A DNA stretch of 49,934 bases from Akkermansia sp. (GCA_017471985.1 JAFURE010000002.1:1-49934), one strand, 5' to 3'; positions 42,492-49,934 are shown, numbered from the stretch's first letter. Numbers and translations are program-made. Notes: generated by a model from the sequence alone, not told the origin.

Positions 42492-43506
42492 GGTAATTCG
42501 AGTGTTGAAGTTTGTTTAACATGCGAGTGAGTATTTCTGCCACCTCGGCAGGTAGGTCCGGCTCGTTGAGCCTGCGGCGCAGGGTAGCGATGTTGAGGTC
42601 TTCGACCCTTGCTCCGGCTGTCAGGAGCAGGGCAAGTTTACTCTCCGCTTCCAGTTCCTGCAACTCATCGGCATAGTCACAGCATGTGGCAGCGTAAATC
42701 AGAGCCTGTAATGGTGTACGGTAGCCGCCATCATCATTGACATTTACCCGCTTTTCGCGAAGGACTCTCTCGGCCAGGCTGTAGCCACCGGGGCAGGTCA
42801 TCATGGTATCCAGGCAGGCGGGGGTAACTTGTCGCCCATGGTCGAGCGCCCAGTGCCAAGGCTCGGTTTCATGCCCGATTTGCAGAGAGAGTTGAAGCGC
42901 AATGAGCACAGCTTCTCCCTCGGGGTTCAGCTCAGCACCCTGACTGAGCAGGAACTCAACGGTGGCTTTACGCTCTTTCCATGGAAGTTTACGCCCATTG
43001 ATACAGACACCGTTGAGCACTTCTGTAAAGGGAGTGGAGTATATGTCGTCGCTTTCCTGCCCATTCACATCTGCCCCGTGCGCTACCAGAGCGCGTACTG
43101 CCGACAGGTAACCGGTCTGAGCTGCTAATATAGACGCGCGAATTGTTGAGTCTGTCGGTTCTTTGACGGTTCCGTTTGTCGCGCTGGCCGCAAGCTGGCG
43201 GAGTACCGGAGCTGTTTCCTGATGTATTCTGCTGCGGAATTCATTTGCGCTGAGGTGGATTTGATGATCTGTTGTCTTGTAGTGTTCCGGAATAAGACTC
43301 CGGAATGCTTCCTGAGTTTCGAGGTGCCGTTTCCACATATCGCTGTGAAAATCCTGCATGAGGTAACGGTGGAACTCTGTGAGGGCGGCTCGCTCTTCGT
43401 GACGCCAGCTTTCATGGAACCGTAGTTCTGTATCTTGCTTTTCGCTCCCCGAGGATAAAGGGATGAAAAGTAAGAGCAGGATGAATGCTTTTATGAATCG
43501 CAGCAT
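42484..43506 (-). CDS. Ankyrin-type exported protein with FHESW motif, paralogue 3
   Basis: A 340-residue protein and first gene of the operon. It has a signal peptide or anchor (MLRFIKAFILLLLFIPLSSGS) in place of the RRRWW-type anchor of the other two. It then has the same FHESWRHEERAALTEFHRYLM signature (one residue variable) and ankyrin-like repeats (ILAAQTGYLSAVRALVAHGADVN, VEFLLSQGAELN, TPLQALIYAAT). A GTG at 43530 would extend it, but that codon lies 1 nt from the -10 box, so the ATG at 43506 is chosen. A promoter is visible upstream. Confidence 0.82.
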   Translation of the reverse strand: MLRFIKAFILLLLFIPLSSGSEKQDTELRFHESWRHEERAALTEFHRYLMQDFHSDMWKRHLETQEAFRSLIPEHYKTTDHQIHLSANEFRSRIHQETAPVLRQLAASATNGTVKEPTDSTIRASILAAQTGYLSAVRALVAHGADVNGQESDDIYSTPFTEVLNGVCINGRKLPWKERKATVEFLLSQGAELNPEGEAVLIALQLSLQIGHETEPWHWALDHGRQVTPACLDTMMTCPGGYSLAERVLREKRVNVNDDGGYRTPLQALIYAATCCDYADELQELEAESKLALLLTAGARVEDLNIATLRRRLNEPDLPAEVAEILTRMLNKLQHSNYHD

Positions 43507-43530
43507 AGAGGTGACGGGAATGGTTGGCAC

Positions 43531-43560
43531 TTATTTAATCATATTCTGCGCAGGATGCAA
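43531..43560 (-). promoter_or_regulatory. Promoter of the FHESW ankyrin operon
   Basis: Read leftward: TTGCAT (about 43555-43560), a 17-bp spacer, and TAAATA (about 43532-43537). The leader to the ATG at 43506 is about 20 nt. Confidence 0.65.
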
Positions 43561-43607
43561 GAATAAAAGTTTTTGAGCCTGTGTGGATTGTTGCGTGTCA
43601 CAGTTGC

Positions 43608-43820
43608 ATGGACCGAGAAAAGATTCAGGAAGCCGAAGAAGGAGTGCGGCATTGGCTGGCCGATGGCCACCACCGCAGGTGTTGTAAGTTGGTGCTGGGC
43701 ATTGCCAACGGGGTGATGCTGCTGGGCCTGACGGCAGGCATGGCCATGCTGTGCCTGATGGAGCTGCGCAAGGCGCGCTGCTGCCACAATCATTGTCACA
43801 AGACGGACGCAGAGAAGTGA
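43608..43820 (+). CDS. Small membrane protein with Cys/His-rich ends
   Basis: A 70-residue frame starting MDREKIQEAEEGVRHWLADG. It has one membrane helix (about 28-49, LVLGIANGVMLLGLTAGMAM) flanked by HHRRCC before and RCCHNHCHK after. The Cys and His clusters on both sides could bind a metal such as copper or zinc, which is inference. A weak promoter (TTGAGC, 17 bp, TGTCAC) lies right before it. It is followed by a strong hairpin and converges with the ABC transporter genes. I do not recognise a family; the distinct composition supports a real gene. Confidence 0.55.
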   Translation: MDREKIQEAEEGVRHWLADGHHRRCCKLVLGIANGVMLLGLTAGMAMLCLMELRKARCCHNHCHKTDAEK

Positions 43821-43827
43821 TAATGAA

Positions 43828-43865
43828 CCGCGCGCGCAGCCGGGGGAACCTGACTGCGCGCGCGG
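43828..43865. terminator. GC-only 12-bp hairpin between convergent genes
   Basis: CCGCGCGCGCAG (43828-43839) pairs perfectly with CTGCGCGCGCGG (43854-43865) across a 14-nt loop. It lies between the small membrane protein and the ABC ATPase gene. There is no U-tract, so it is a stabiliser or Rho-assisted terminator. Confidence 0.6.
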
Positions 43866-43885
43866 AAAAGCGTTGGCGGGGGCTA

Positions 43886-44992
43886 TCAGTGCAGCTGATT
43901 GCCGTGAAGCTCCAGGCAGATGCGGTTGACGTGTACGCCGTCGCGCACATCCACATCCTCGTACTCCTCCACGCAGGTGCAGAAGGAGTAAATCTTGGCT
44001 TTCACCTCGGCCGGCATCTTCTCGAGTACGGGACCGGTGGAGGTGGGCATCAGGATTTCCATGTCGAGCGTACCGTTCTTCTCGGAGTATCGGTAGTACA
44101 GGTGCACGTCGCCGTAACCGAGCGGGATGTGCTGCAGCATTTCCTCGGCCAGAGTCATGGCGTGCTGCACTGTCTGCTCGGAGAGGAAGTACTTGTTGCA
44201 GAACTGCTGGAACTCGGCCTCGAGGGCGTAGATGTCGAAGTCCTCGCTCTGTACCACATAGTGGAAGTCGCGGATGCGGTTCACAAATACGCGGGTGCGC
44301 TCGCGCTGTGGGTTGTCGAAAATCTCCTCGGGGGTGCCCTGTTCGTAAATGACGCCCTGATCCATGTAGAGCACGCGGGTGCTCACATTGCGGGCAAAGG
44401 ACATCTCATGCGTCACAATGACCATGGTCATACCCTGCTTGGCTAGAGCGCGGATAACCGAGAGCACCTCACTCACCATCGTGGGGTCAAGGGCTGAGGT
44501 TGGCTCGTCGAAGAGGATGATTTCGGGGTTCATGGACAGGCAGCGGGCAATGGCTGCGCGCTGCTTCTGACCGCCGGAAAGCTCGGAGGGCATGGAGCGG
44601 GCTTTCTCCTTCATACCCACCATCTTCAGCAGTTTCAGGCCGCGTTGGGCTGCCTCGATTTTGCTCTTGCCCAGCAGCTTAACGGGGCCTATGCACACGT
44701 TCTCGAGCACGCTGAGGTGGTCGAACAGGTTGAAGGACTGGAACACCATGCCCATCTTGCGGCGCAGTTTGGGGGCGTCGACCTTCTCATCTGACAGCAG
44801 CTCTTCGCCATCCACGACGATACTGCCGCTTGTCGGCTCCTCCAGCAGGTTCAGGCAGCGCAGAAAGGTGCTCTTGCCGGTGCCGGACGGCCCGATGATG
44901 GAGATGACCTCGCCGCGTTTGATGTCAATGTTGACATCGTGCAGCACGGTCAGGTTACCGAAGGTTTTCTTGAGGTTACGGATCTGAATCAT
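43886..44992 (-). CDS. Polar amino-acid ABC transporter ATPase with extra C-terminal domain
   Basis: A 368-residue protein. Residues 1-240 are a GlnQ/HisP-type ATPase: Walker [10 protein letters not shown] (near 35-43), Q-loop [11 protein letters not shown], signature LSGGQKQR, Walker [12 protein letters not shown], and switch VTHEMSFA. It drives uptake through the adjacent fused permease. Residues 245-368 are an addition of about 125 residues not found in GlnQ ([19 protein letters not shown] ... [11 protein letters not shown] ... [19 protein letters not shown]). This has the helix-strand feel of a small ATP-binding or regulatory fold, comparable to HATPase_c_2 anti-sigma domains, but that is a guess. 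It follows the fused transporter gene by 21 bp. Confidence 0.92.
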   Translation of the reverse strand: MIQIRNLKKTFGNLTVLHDVNIDIKRGEVISIIGPSGTGKSTFLRCLNLLEEPTSGSIVVDGEELLSDEKVDAPKLRRKMGMVFQSFNLFDHLSVLENVCIGPVKLLGKSKIEAAQRGLKLLKMVGMKEKARSMPSELSGGQKQRAAIARCLSMNPEIILFDEPTSALDPTMVSEVLSVIRALAKQGMTMVIVTHEMSFARNVSTRVLYMDQGVIYEQGTPEEIFDNPQRERTRVFVNRIRDFHYVVQSEDFDIYALEAEFQQFCNKYFLSEQTVQHAMTLAEEMLQHIPLGYGDVHLYYRYSEKNGTLDMEILMPTSTGPVLEKMPAEVKAKIYSFCTCVEEYEDVDVRDGVHVNRICLELHGNQLH

Positions 44993-45013
44993 GACTGTGT
45001 GTTGCGGTCGGGG

Positions 45014-47365
45014 TTAACGAATGTTGCGGCTGGCACGGTCGAGTACGAAGGTGAACAACCAGGCAATAAGGAAGTAAAGAATGGCCACCATCAGCAGCGG
45101 GAAGAAGGGATCGAAGGTGCGGGCGCGAATGATATCGGTCATCTTGGTGAGGTCGGCAATGGCAATGTAACCCACCACCGAGGTGTTCTTAATGAGCGAA
45201 ATAACTTCGCCCTTGTAAACGGGTAATACTCGTTTGATGGCCTGCGGCAGCACGATGTAGTAGAACGAGTGGAAGGGGGAGAAGCCCATGGCAATACCGG
45301 CCTCGCTCTGCCCGCGGTCAATACTGGTGATGGAGCTGCGGAACATCTCGCTCACGTAGGCACCGAAGTTCAGGCTGAAGGTGATGATGGCCACATACAG
45401 CGCCTCCACCTGAGTGCCGGCAAAGGCTACGTAGTACATGAGCATGAGCAGAATCAGGATGGGCGTGCCGCGCATGATGTCGATGTACACGCGGGCAAAC
45501 CACTGCCAGAACTTGCTGCGGCTCATGCGCAGGTAGCACACGGCGGCTCCCACCAGAGTGCCGAACAGGGTGGAGAAGAAGGCTATGGCAAAGGTGGCTT
45601 TCAGGCCTTCCCAGATGAGCATGTAGCGGCTCTCGGCTATAATATTGCGGTAGAAACTGTCGGTAATGCTGCCCACAATACCCTGCGCGGCTTTGGTAAC
45701 GGCAGAGGGCTCGCCCTTCAGGTTGACGTCCTTGCGGGTGGCAATCACGGAAATGCTGGTGTAGTACGGGTCGGAGAACAGCACGCTCTCGCCACGCTCG
45801 GCGGTGATGAGGAAACCCGAGGAGGCAATCTCCACCTGACCGGCGGCCACGGCGGTCAGCAGGCCGTAGTAGTCGATGTTCTTGATTTCAACGGGGCGCC
45901 CGATGTGCTCGGCAAAGCGGTAAATGAGCTCGGCGTCCATGCCCACGATTTCCTCGCCACGCATGAAGACGATAGGCTCGGTGCAGGGCTCCATACCCAC
46001 AATGATGGGCTTGCCCTCGGTGGGGATATTGAACTTGGGCATTTGGGCTGTTTCGGTATGGCGAATCCACTTGTTGCAGATAGCCTCCAGCTCGCCGCTC
46101 TCGCGCAGACCGCTCAGGAACTCATTGAACTGCCTGCAGAGTTCCTTGCCCTCGGGGGTGTGGTTGAAGGCCATACCCATGAAGTTCTTGGGCAGGCTCG
46201 GGTCCTCGAACAGCAGAATGTTGGGCTTCTTGCGGGCCAGGGCGTAGCAGATAACGTCGTCCATGATGGCGGCGTCGCAAATGCCCTTCTCGAGAGCCAG
46301 CATCATGTCGGCCTCGAAGTTGTGGCGCTGCAGCTCCAGCTGCGGGTAGGTCTCCATCAGGTAGATGTCCTGCACGGTGCCCTGCGGTACCCCCAGCTTT
46401 TTACCCACCAGATCTTTCACGGCGATGGTGCCGAGCTCAGGAATGTCGCTCTCTTCGGCCGGGGCTGCGGTGTCCTCGGTACGGGTGGCAATGATGGAAC
46501 GGCTCGTGTAGTACGGGTCAGAGAACAGCACACTCTCGCCACGCTCAGCGGTGATGAGGAAACCCGAGGAGGCAATCTCCACCTGCCCGGCGGCCACGGC
46601 AGTCAGCAGGCCATAGTAGTCGATGTTCTTGATTTCAACGGGGCGCCCGATGTGCTCGGCAAAGCGGTAAATAAGCTCGGCATCCATACCCACGATTTCC
46701 TCGCCGCGCATGAAGACGATAGGCTCGGTGCAGGGCTCCATGCCCACAATGATGGGCTTGCCCTCGGTGGGGATATTGAACTTGGGCATATCTGCCGTCT
46801 CGGTGTTCACAATCCACTTGTTGCAGATGGCCTCCAGCTCGCCACTCTCGCGCAGTCCGCTCAGGAACTCATTGAACTGCTTGCAGAGTTCCTTGCCCTC
46901 GGGGGTGTGATTGAAGGCCATGCCCATGAAGTTCTTGGGCAGGCTCGGGTCTTCGAAAAGCTGAATGTTGGGCTTCTTGCGAGCCAGGGCGTAGCAGATA
47001 ACGTCGTCCATGATGGCGGCGTCGCAAATCCCCTTTTCGAGAGCCAGCATCATGTCGGCCTCGAAATTGTGGCGCTGCAGCTCCAGCTGCGGGTAGGTCT
47101 CCATCAGGTAAATATCCTGCACGGTGCCCTGCGGTACCCCCAGTTTCTTACCCAACAGGTCTTTTACGGCAATGGTGCCCACGGCGGGTACCTCTGCGTC
47201 AGTAGTAGTCACCTCTGCACCGGCAGAGGGAGTGACCGCAGCTACGGCTGCGGCCTCGGACTGGTCGGGCTCGGCGGCTGCCGTGGTATCGGCACCGATG
47301 GCGGTGCCCCACACAAGCGCCGGTATGGCCAGTATGGCTGCTATGAGGAGAGTGTGTTTCTTCAT
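45014..47365 (-). CDS. Amino-acid ABC transporter: duplicated, lobe-permuted binding protein fused to permease
   Basis: A 783-residue protein. Its parts are: signal peptide (1-25), Ala/Thr linker (26-60), two nearly identical units of about 235 residues with a period of 249 (starting at 63 and 312, both GTIAVKDL), and a His/Glu-type permease domain (about 575-783). The permease has several membrane helices and the EAA loop EAGIAMGFSPFHSFYYIVLP. Within each unit the usual SBP_bac_3 order is reversed. The second-lobe part (DLLGKKLGVPQGT ... CNKWI) comes first, then the first-lobe part (PIIVGMEPCTEPIVF ... ESVLFSDPYY). The middle of the protein therefore contains one canonical lobe 1-lobe 2 order. 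It takes up polar amino acids with the ATPase encoded after it; the ligand is unknown. Confidence 0.9.
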   Translation of the reverse strand: MKKHTLLIAAILAIPALVWGTAIGADTTAAAEPDQSEAAAVAAVTPSAGAEVTTTDAEVPAVGTIAVKDLLGKKLGVPQGTVQDIYLMETYPQLELQRHNFEADMMLALEKGICDAAIMDDVICYALARKKPNIQLFEDPSLPKNFMGMAFNHTPEGKELCKQFNEFLSGLRESGELEAICNKWIVNTETADMPKFNIPTEGKPIIVGMEPCTEPIVFMRGEEIVGMDAELIYRFAEHIGRPVEIKNIDYYGLLTAVAAGQVEIASSGFLITAERGESVLFSDPYYTSRSIIATRTEDTAAPAEESDIPELGTIAVKDLVGKKLGVPQGTVQDIYLMETYPQLELQRHNFEADMMLALEKGICDAAIMDDVICYALARKKPNILLFEDPSLPKNFMGMAFNHTPEGKELCRQFNEFLSGLRESGELEAICNKWIRHTETAQMPKFNIPTEGKPIIVGMEPCTEPIVFMRGEEIVGMDAELIYRFAEHIGRPVEIKNIDYYGLLTAVAAGQVEIASSGFLITAERGESVLFSDPYYTSISVIATRKDVNLKGEPSAVTKAAQGIVGSITDSFYRNIIAESRYMLIWEGLKATFAIAFFSTLFGTLVGAAVCYLRMSRSKFWQWFARVYIDIMRGTPILILLMLMYYVAFAGTQVEALYVAIITFSLNFGAYVSEMFRSSITSIDRGQSEAGIAMGFSPFHSFYYIVLPQAIKRVLPVYKGEVISLIKNTSVVGYIAIADLTKMTDIIRARTFDPFFPLLMVAILYFLIAWLFTFVLDRASRNIR
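45735..47179. repeat. 747-bp tandem duplication encoding the two binding-protein units
   Basis: The two DNA copies (about 46480-47179 and 45735-46432) differ at roughly 5 percent of bases where I compared them, mostly at third codon positions. Protein copies differ at only a handful of residues (for example WIVNTETADMP versus WIRHTETAQMP, SRSII versus SISVI). Silent changes with a kept protein suggest selection on both copies. The linkers between units are not duplicated. Confidence 0.88.
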
Positions 47366-47400
47366 TGTTCACCATGCGGGGGATTGCCCGCGCGCGGATT

Positions 47401-47430
47401 GTACCACAATCTAACCTGTTTTGGCAAGCT
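47401..47430 (-). promoter_or_regulatory. Promoter of the amino-acid transporter operon
   Basis: Read leftward: TTGCCA (about 47421-47426), an 18-bp spacer, and TACAAT (about 47397-47402). The predicted leader is about 30 nt and contains a GC-rich stem-prone stretch (GCGCGCGGGCAATCCCCCGC). Confidence 0.6.
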
Positions 47431-47553
47431 GAATGTTACCCCTTCTTCCCTCAGTAGCAATTTTTTTTAATTTTTTTGCCGGCTCATTAAGCTAACTTAA
47501 TTATTTTTTTTCGTCTGTGAATCAGCCCGGTTCCCGGTGCGATTTATAGGACG

Positions 47554-47592
47554 AAAAAAAAGGCCGGCACTCGGGGGAGTGCCAGCCTTTTT
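47554..47592 (-). terminator. Terminator of the sialidase gene
   Basis: GGC-C-GGCACTC pairs with GAGTGCC-A-GCC (47562-47587) around a G-rich loop, flanked by A and T runs on both sides. It can work in both directions. Read leftward it is followed by eight Ts. Confidence 0.88.
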
Positions 47593-47609
47593 CTTGGGTG
47601 GGTTTGGGG

Positions 47610-49655
47610 TTACTTCTTGCCCTCCCCGATGTTGGCGGGGGTGGCGGGTACATCCTTGCCGGTGACAACTGTCTCCAGCGGGATGCGGATGAAGCCTATA
47701 CCGCGGGCACCGTTCTTGCCGTTGTTGTGGCAGGTTTCGTAGAAGATGCCTACGTGCTTGTCGTCGGTCATGGCAATGCAGGAGTAGCCCATGCACTGGC
47801 GGGAATCGTACAGGTAGCCCTCGTTCCAGGTGTTGCCGTCGTCGTGAGAGGTGCGGATGGTCATGTGGTTACGACCGCCGCTCTTGGGGTTGGAGAAGAG
47901 CACGATGGTGCCGTAGGGCTTGGTGTTGACCTTCACGATGGAGGCCTGACATGTGGGCTCCTGCAGGGCCTTCAGGTTGGTGCTGTGGGGCTGCCAGGTC
48001 TTGCCTAAATCTCTGGTGACATAGACAATGCGCTTGCCCTGACGTGCTTCGTTGCGGGCGTTGATCATGATGGAGCCGTCCTCCAGCTCGATGACCTGAC
48101 ACTCGGAGGTGCTGTGGGGCACGCCGGCGCCGTATGTCCAGTTCTTGCCGCCGTCCTTCGAGTAGCAGATGGTGCTCATGCAGCGGGGATTGGCAGCGCG
48201 ATCCCAAATCTGAGCGGGGAAGACGATGGTGCCGTCCTTCAGCACGATACCGTTGCCGGGGCCGGCCAGAATGGTGGTCCACTCGTGCTTCTTAATCTGG
48301 CGGGTGGGGTTGACAAACTTCCTGGCCCAGGTCTTGCCGCCGTCATCGCTGTAGGTCATTTCCCACTGTCCGGTGGACTTTTCATCGAAGCCGGTCTTGG
48401 AGGTCCACAGGGAGGCACCGCCACTCCAGTGGCAGACGAGGGACTGCAGCCAGATGCGGCCTGTCTTGTCCTGCAGGATGCAGGGGTCGCCGCAGCCGTT
48501 GTTGGCGCCGGGACCGGCATCCATGGCGACGGTGGGGGTGGTCCAGGTCTGGCCGCCATCGGTGGAGCGAACCACGGCTACGTCAATGTCGGCGCAGAGG
48601 TCGCCCTCGTGGTTATAGCGGGCATCGAAACAGCCCACGAGTGAGCCGTCGGCGGTCTGAATGAGGCCGGGAATGCGGAAGGAGACGCAGCCGCGATTGC
48701 TGCCGTCAGGCTGGTTGCTCACGGTTTCGCCGGGCAGGCCTACCAGGTAGCCGATGCGCTGGGTCACCGGTGTGGTGCCGGCGTAGTTCTTGCCGCCGAT
48801 GGTGGCAGTCATCTCGCTGAAGGTAACGGTGCTGCCCACCAGTGAGGATTCGGTGGGGGTCACATCTGCCCACAGCCAGGTGGTGCCGCCGGGCAGTTCC
48901 TTGTCGCAGGTAATGGTCACGGTGCCGTCCGCTGCGGGCTTGGCGCTGCCGTAGACGGTGCTGGTGAAGAACTCCAGACCGTTCGGGCTGCCGGTGCGCA
49001 GGGTTACGTTCTCCACGCTCTCGGGGTTGTCAACTCTGAAGGTGAGCTTAGTGACTTTCTTGGCGTCATCGGTACCGCTGGCCTGTACCTTGTAGGCGAA
49101 TACCGGGTTGAAGGGCGCGCGCTTCATGATGGGGAACACGCCGGGGTTTACCATGCGGGCCTCGCGAATGACCATCGGCCCCAGGTGCACGTTGATGTCG
49201 TCGATAAGCACACCGCCGCGGGCGTCGGAGCTGATGTCAAAGCGAATGGCCTTGGTGCCGGCGGGCAGGGTGGCCTTCACGTGTGTGTTGAAGTTGCCGA
49301 CGTTGACGTTGTTGGCCGTGGCGATTTTCTTCTCGCCCTTATCGGTAATGGCGGTTACGGAGAAGGTGAAGGGATTGCGGCGGGTCCAGCGCTCGGCGCG
49401 GAAGTCAAGGGGTGTGTCCTTGGTAACGGGCGCGGCAAAGGTGATGGTGGCACTCTTGTTGTCACCGCCCGTGATATGCAGGGAGCGGGAATCTCCATGC
49501 CCCTTGCCGTAAATGGCGGCATGTCCTTTCTGGGCACTCAGGGTGCCGATGGAAAGGGTGGCTTCGGTTACACCACCGGTATTCAGGGAATCAAAGTTTT
49601 CCGTGGCCATGGTAAGACCACACAGCATCAGGCTGAGTATCGTGTGCTTAAGCAT
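47610..49655 (-). CDS. Secreted exo-alpha-sialidase (GH33)
   Basis: A 681-residue enzyme that releases terminal sialic acid from glycans such as mucin, at the cell surface or outside. There is a signal peptide (MLKHTILSLMLCGLTMA), then a beta-rich N-terminal domain to about residue 310, then the six-bladed propeller. The FRIP motif (SFRIPGLIQT, near residue 328) gives the first Arg of the triad. Five Asp boxes follow: STDGGQTW, SDDGGKTW, SKDGGKNW, TRDLGKTW and SHDDGNTW. GYSCIAM near the C-terminus probably holds the Tyr nucleophile. The layout resembles sialidases of Akkermansia. No outer-membrane anchor or LPXTG is present. The gene is alone, with its own promoter at the ATG and a terminator after it. 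Confidence 0.95.
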   Translation of the reverse strand: MLKHTILSLMLCGLTMATENFDSLNTGGVTEATLSIGTLSAQKGHAAIYGKGHGDSRSLHITGGDNKSATITFAAPVTKDTPLDFRAERWTRRNPFTFSVTAITDKGEKKIATANNVNVGNFNTHVKATLPAGTKAIRFDISSDARGGVLIDDINVHLGPMVIREARMVNPGVFPIMKRAPFNPVFAYKVQASGTDDAKKVTKLTFRVDNPESVENVTLRTGSPNGLEFFTSTVYGSAKPAADGTVTITCDKELPGGTTWLWADVTPTESSLVGSTVTFSEMTATIGGKNYAGTTPVTQRIGYLVGLPGETVSNQPDGSNRGCVSFRIPGLIQTADGSLVGCFDARYNHEGDLCADIDVAVVRSTDGGQTWTTPTVAMDAGPGANNGCGDPCILQDKTGRIWLQSLVCHWSGGASLWTSKTGFDEKSTGQWEMTYSDDGGKTWARKFVNPTRQIKKHEWTTILAGPGNGIVLKDGTIVFPAQIWDRAANPRCMSTICYSKDGGKNWTYGAGVPHSTSECQVIELEDGSIMINARNEARQGKRIVYVTRDLGKTWQPHSTNLKALQEPTCQASIVKVNTKPYGTIVLFSNPKSGGRNHMTIRTSHDDGNTWNEGYLYDSRQCMGYSCIAMTDDKHVGIFYETCHNNGKNGARGIGFIRIPLETVVTGKDVPATPANIGEGKK

Positions 49656-49661
49656 ATTGCC

Positions 49662-49690
49662 TATTTATCATATCTGATTTGACATGACAA
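49662..49690 (-). promoter_or_regulatory. Sialidase promoter, predicted leaderless
   Basis: Read leftward: TTGTCA (49685-49690), a 17-bp spacer, and TAAATA (49662-49667), ending 6 nt before the ATG at 49655, so +1 falls on the start codon. Confidence 0.75.
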
Positions 49691-49734
49691 GCAAAAAAAG
49701 CTCGCAAGCTCGCGTAATCTTAATCTCCCGCTTC

Positions 49735-49792
49735 TCCGGCAATTCGAAGTTTGCGGCGAGTCCTTCACCGTGAGGTGAAGCCGAACTTTGAA
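49735..49792. repeat. Nested hairpin with CTTCACC/GGTGAAG arms
   Basis: CTTCACC (49763-49769) pairs with GGTGAAG (49774-49780) over GTGA. An outer pairing of AAGTT..CGG with CCGAACTT encloses it. GGTGAAG is also the linker motif of the hairpin array near 12.7 kb. The element lies between the divergent sialidase gene and the edge gene. Confidence 0.5.
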
Positions 49793-49835
49793 ATATGGGA
49801 ACTTCTAAAAAGTCGCGTGTAAACGTATTTCGGAA

Positions 49836-49864
49836 TTTCCAAAGACACCTCGGCGTGGTATAAT
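49836..49864 (+). promoter_or_regulatory. Promoter of the right-edge gene, predicted leaderless
   Basis: TTTCCA at 49836-49841, a 17-bp spacer, and a perfect TATAAT at 49859-49864, ending 6 nt before the ATG at 49871. Confidence 0.7.
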
Positions 49865-49870
49865 AAGCGC

Positions 49871-49934
49871 ATGGTACCAAAGCTTGAATTGCCACCGTCT
49901 TTGCATATGCCCGATTTGTTGCGATTCCGAAGGA
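49871..49934 (+). CDS. Partial gene cut by the window edge
   Basis: Twenty-one codons starting MVPKLELPPSLHMPDLLRFR run off the right end without a stop. The evidence is the near-perfect promoter whose +1 coincides with the ATG. The N-terminus is Pro/Leu-rich with no signal peptide. Function cannot be told from this fragment. Confidence 0.55.
   Translation, partial: MVPKLELPPSLHMPDLLRFRR

Noticed and set aside
41340..43506. One frameshifted long ankyrin gene split in three
   Set aside because: Each part has its own start, anchor and FHESW motif, and ATGA-type overlaps show separate coupled genes.
43531..43956. 141-codon - strand frame over the small membrane protein
   Set aside because: It overlaps the promoter of the ankyrin operon and the GC hairpin. 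The Cys/Ser/Pro-rich product has no signal; the + strand frame has a proper membrane helix.
47610..49655. Sialidase locus as part of a polysaccharide-utilisation locus
   Set aside because: No SusC/SusD-like, sulfatase or other glycoside hydrolase gene is adjacent, and the gene has its own promoter and terminator.

Overview
The window looks like chromosome of an Akkermansia-type Verrucomicrobiota (a Gram-negative, mucin-associated anaerobe). The evidence is a secreted sialidase with Asp boxes, a pyruvate:ferredoxin oxidoreductase, formate-tetrahydrofolate ligase, a meso-DAP-type MurE, exported EF-hand and ankyrin proteins, and a near absence of strong Shine-Dalgarno sequences. The genus is an inference from gene content; no marker here proves it.

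Layout. (1) 0.2-12 kb: a polysaccharide flippase, nifJ facing away from fhs, a Sel1-repeat protein, two EF-hand exported proteins and leuB. Spaces between these genes carry a mosaic family of GC-rich hairpins and dispersed repeats. (2) 12.9-30.3 kb: one long leftward division and cell-wall operon, mraZ-rsmH-ftsL-ftsI-murE-murF-mraY-murD-lysM-ftsW-murG, continuing into a large ankyrin protein and mnmG. Genes overlap or lie within about 50 bp. The usual murC/murB/ddl/ftsQ/ftsA/ftsZ part of a dcw cluster is not here. mraZ has a strong promoter overlaid with four GTGTA repeats that look like MraZ boxes. (3) 30.5-39.9 kb: a divergent class B penicillin-binding protein, a DinG-type helicase with an exported protein, tRNA-Asp, a glycosyltransferase, rplI, a GYF_2-type membrane protein, and a GbsR-like regulator with its presumed NAD-dependent target gene. 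(4) 39.9-43.5 kb: three overlapping paralogous ankyrin-type genes sharing an FHESW signature. (5) 43.6-49.9 kb: a small Cys/His membrane protein, a polar amino-acid ABC transporter whose binding protein is duplicated, permuted and fused to the permease, the sialidase, and the first 21 codons of a rightward gene cut by the window edge.

The most striking general signal is promoter placement. Ten genes have a sigma70-like promoter (17 or 18 bp spacer) whose -10 box ends only 6-10 nt before the start codon, predicting leaderless or near-leaderless mRNAs. Other points of interest are the lobe-permuted binding protein, a hairpin array with a constant GGTGAAGA linker downstream of mnmG, the dispersed repeat family, the paired palindromic operators at the GbsR locus, and a 180-residue N-terminal extension on RsmH.
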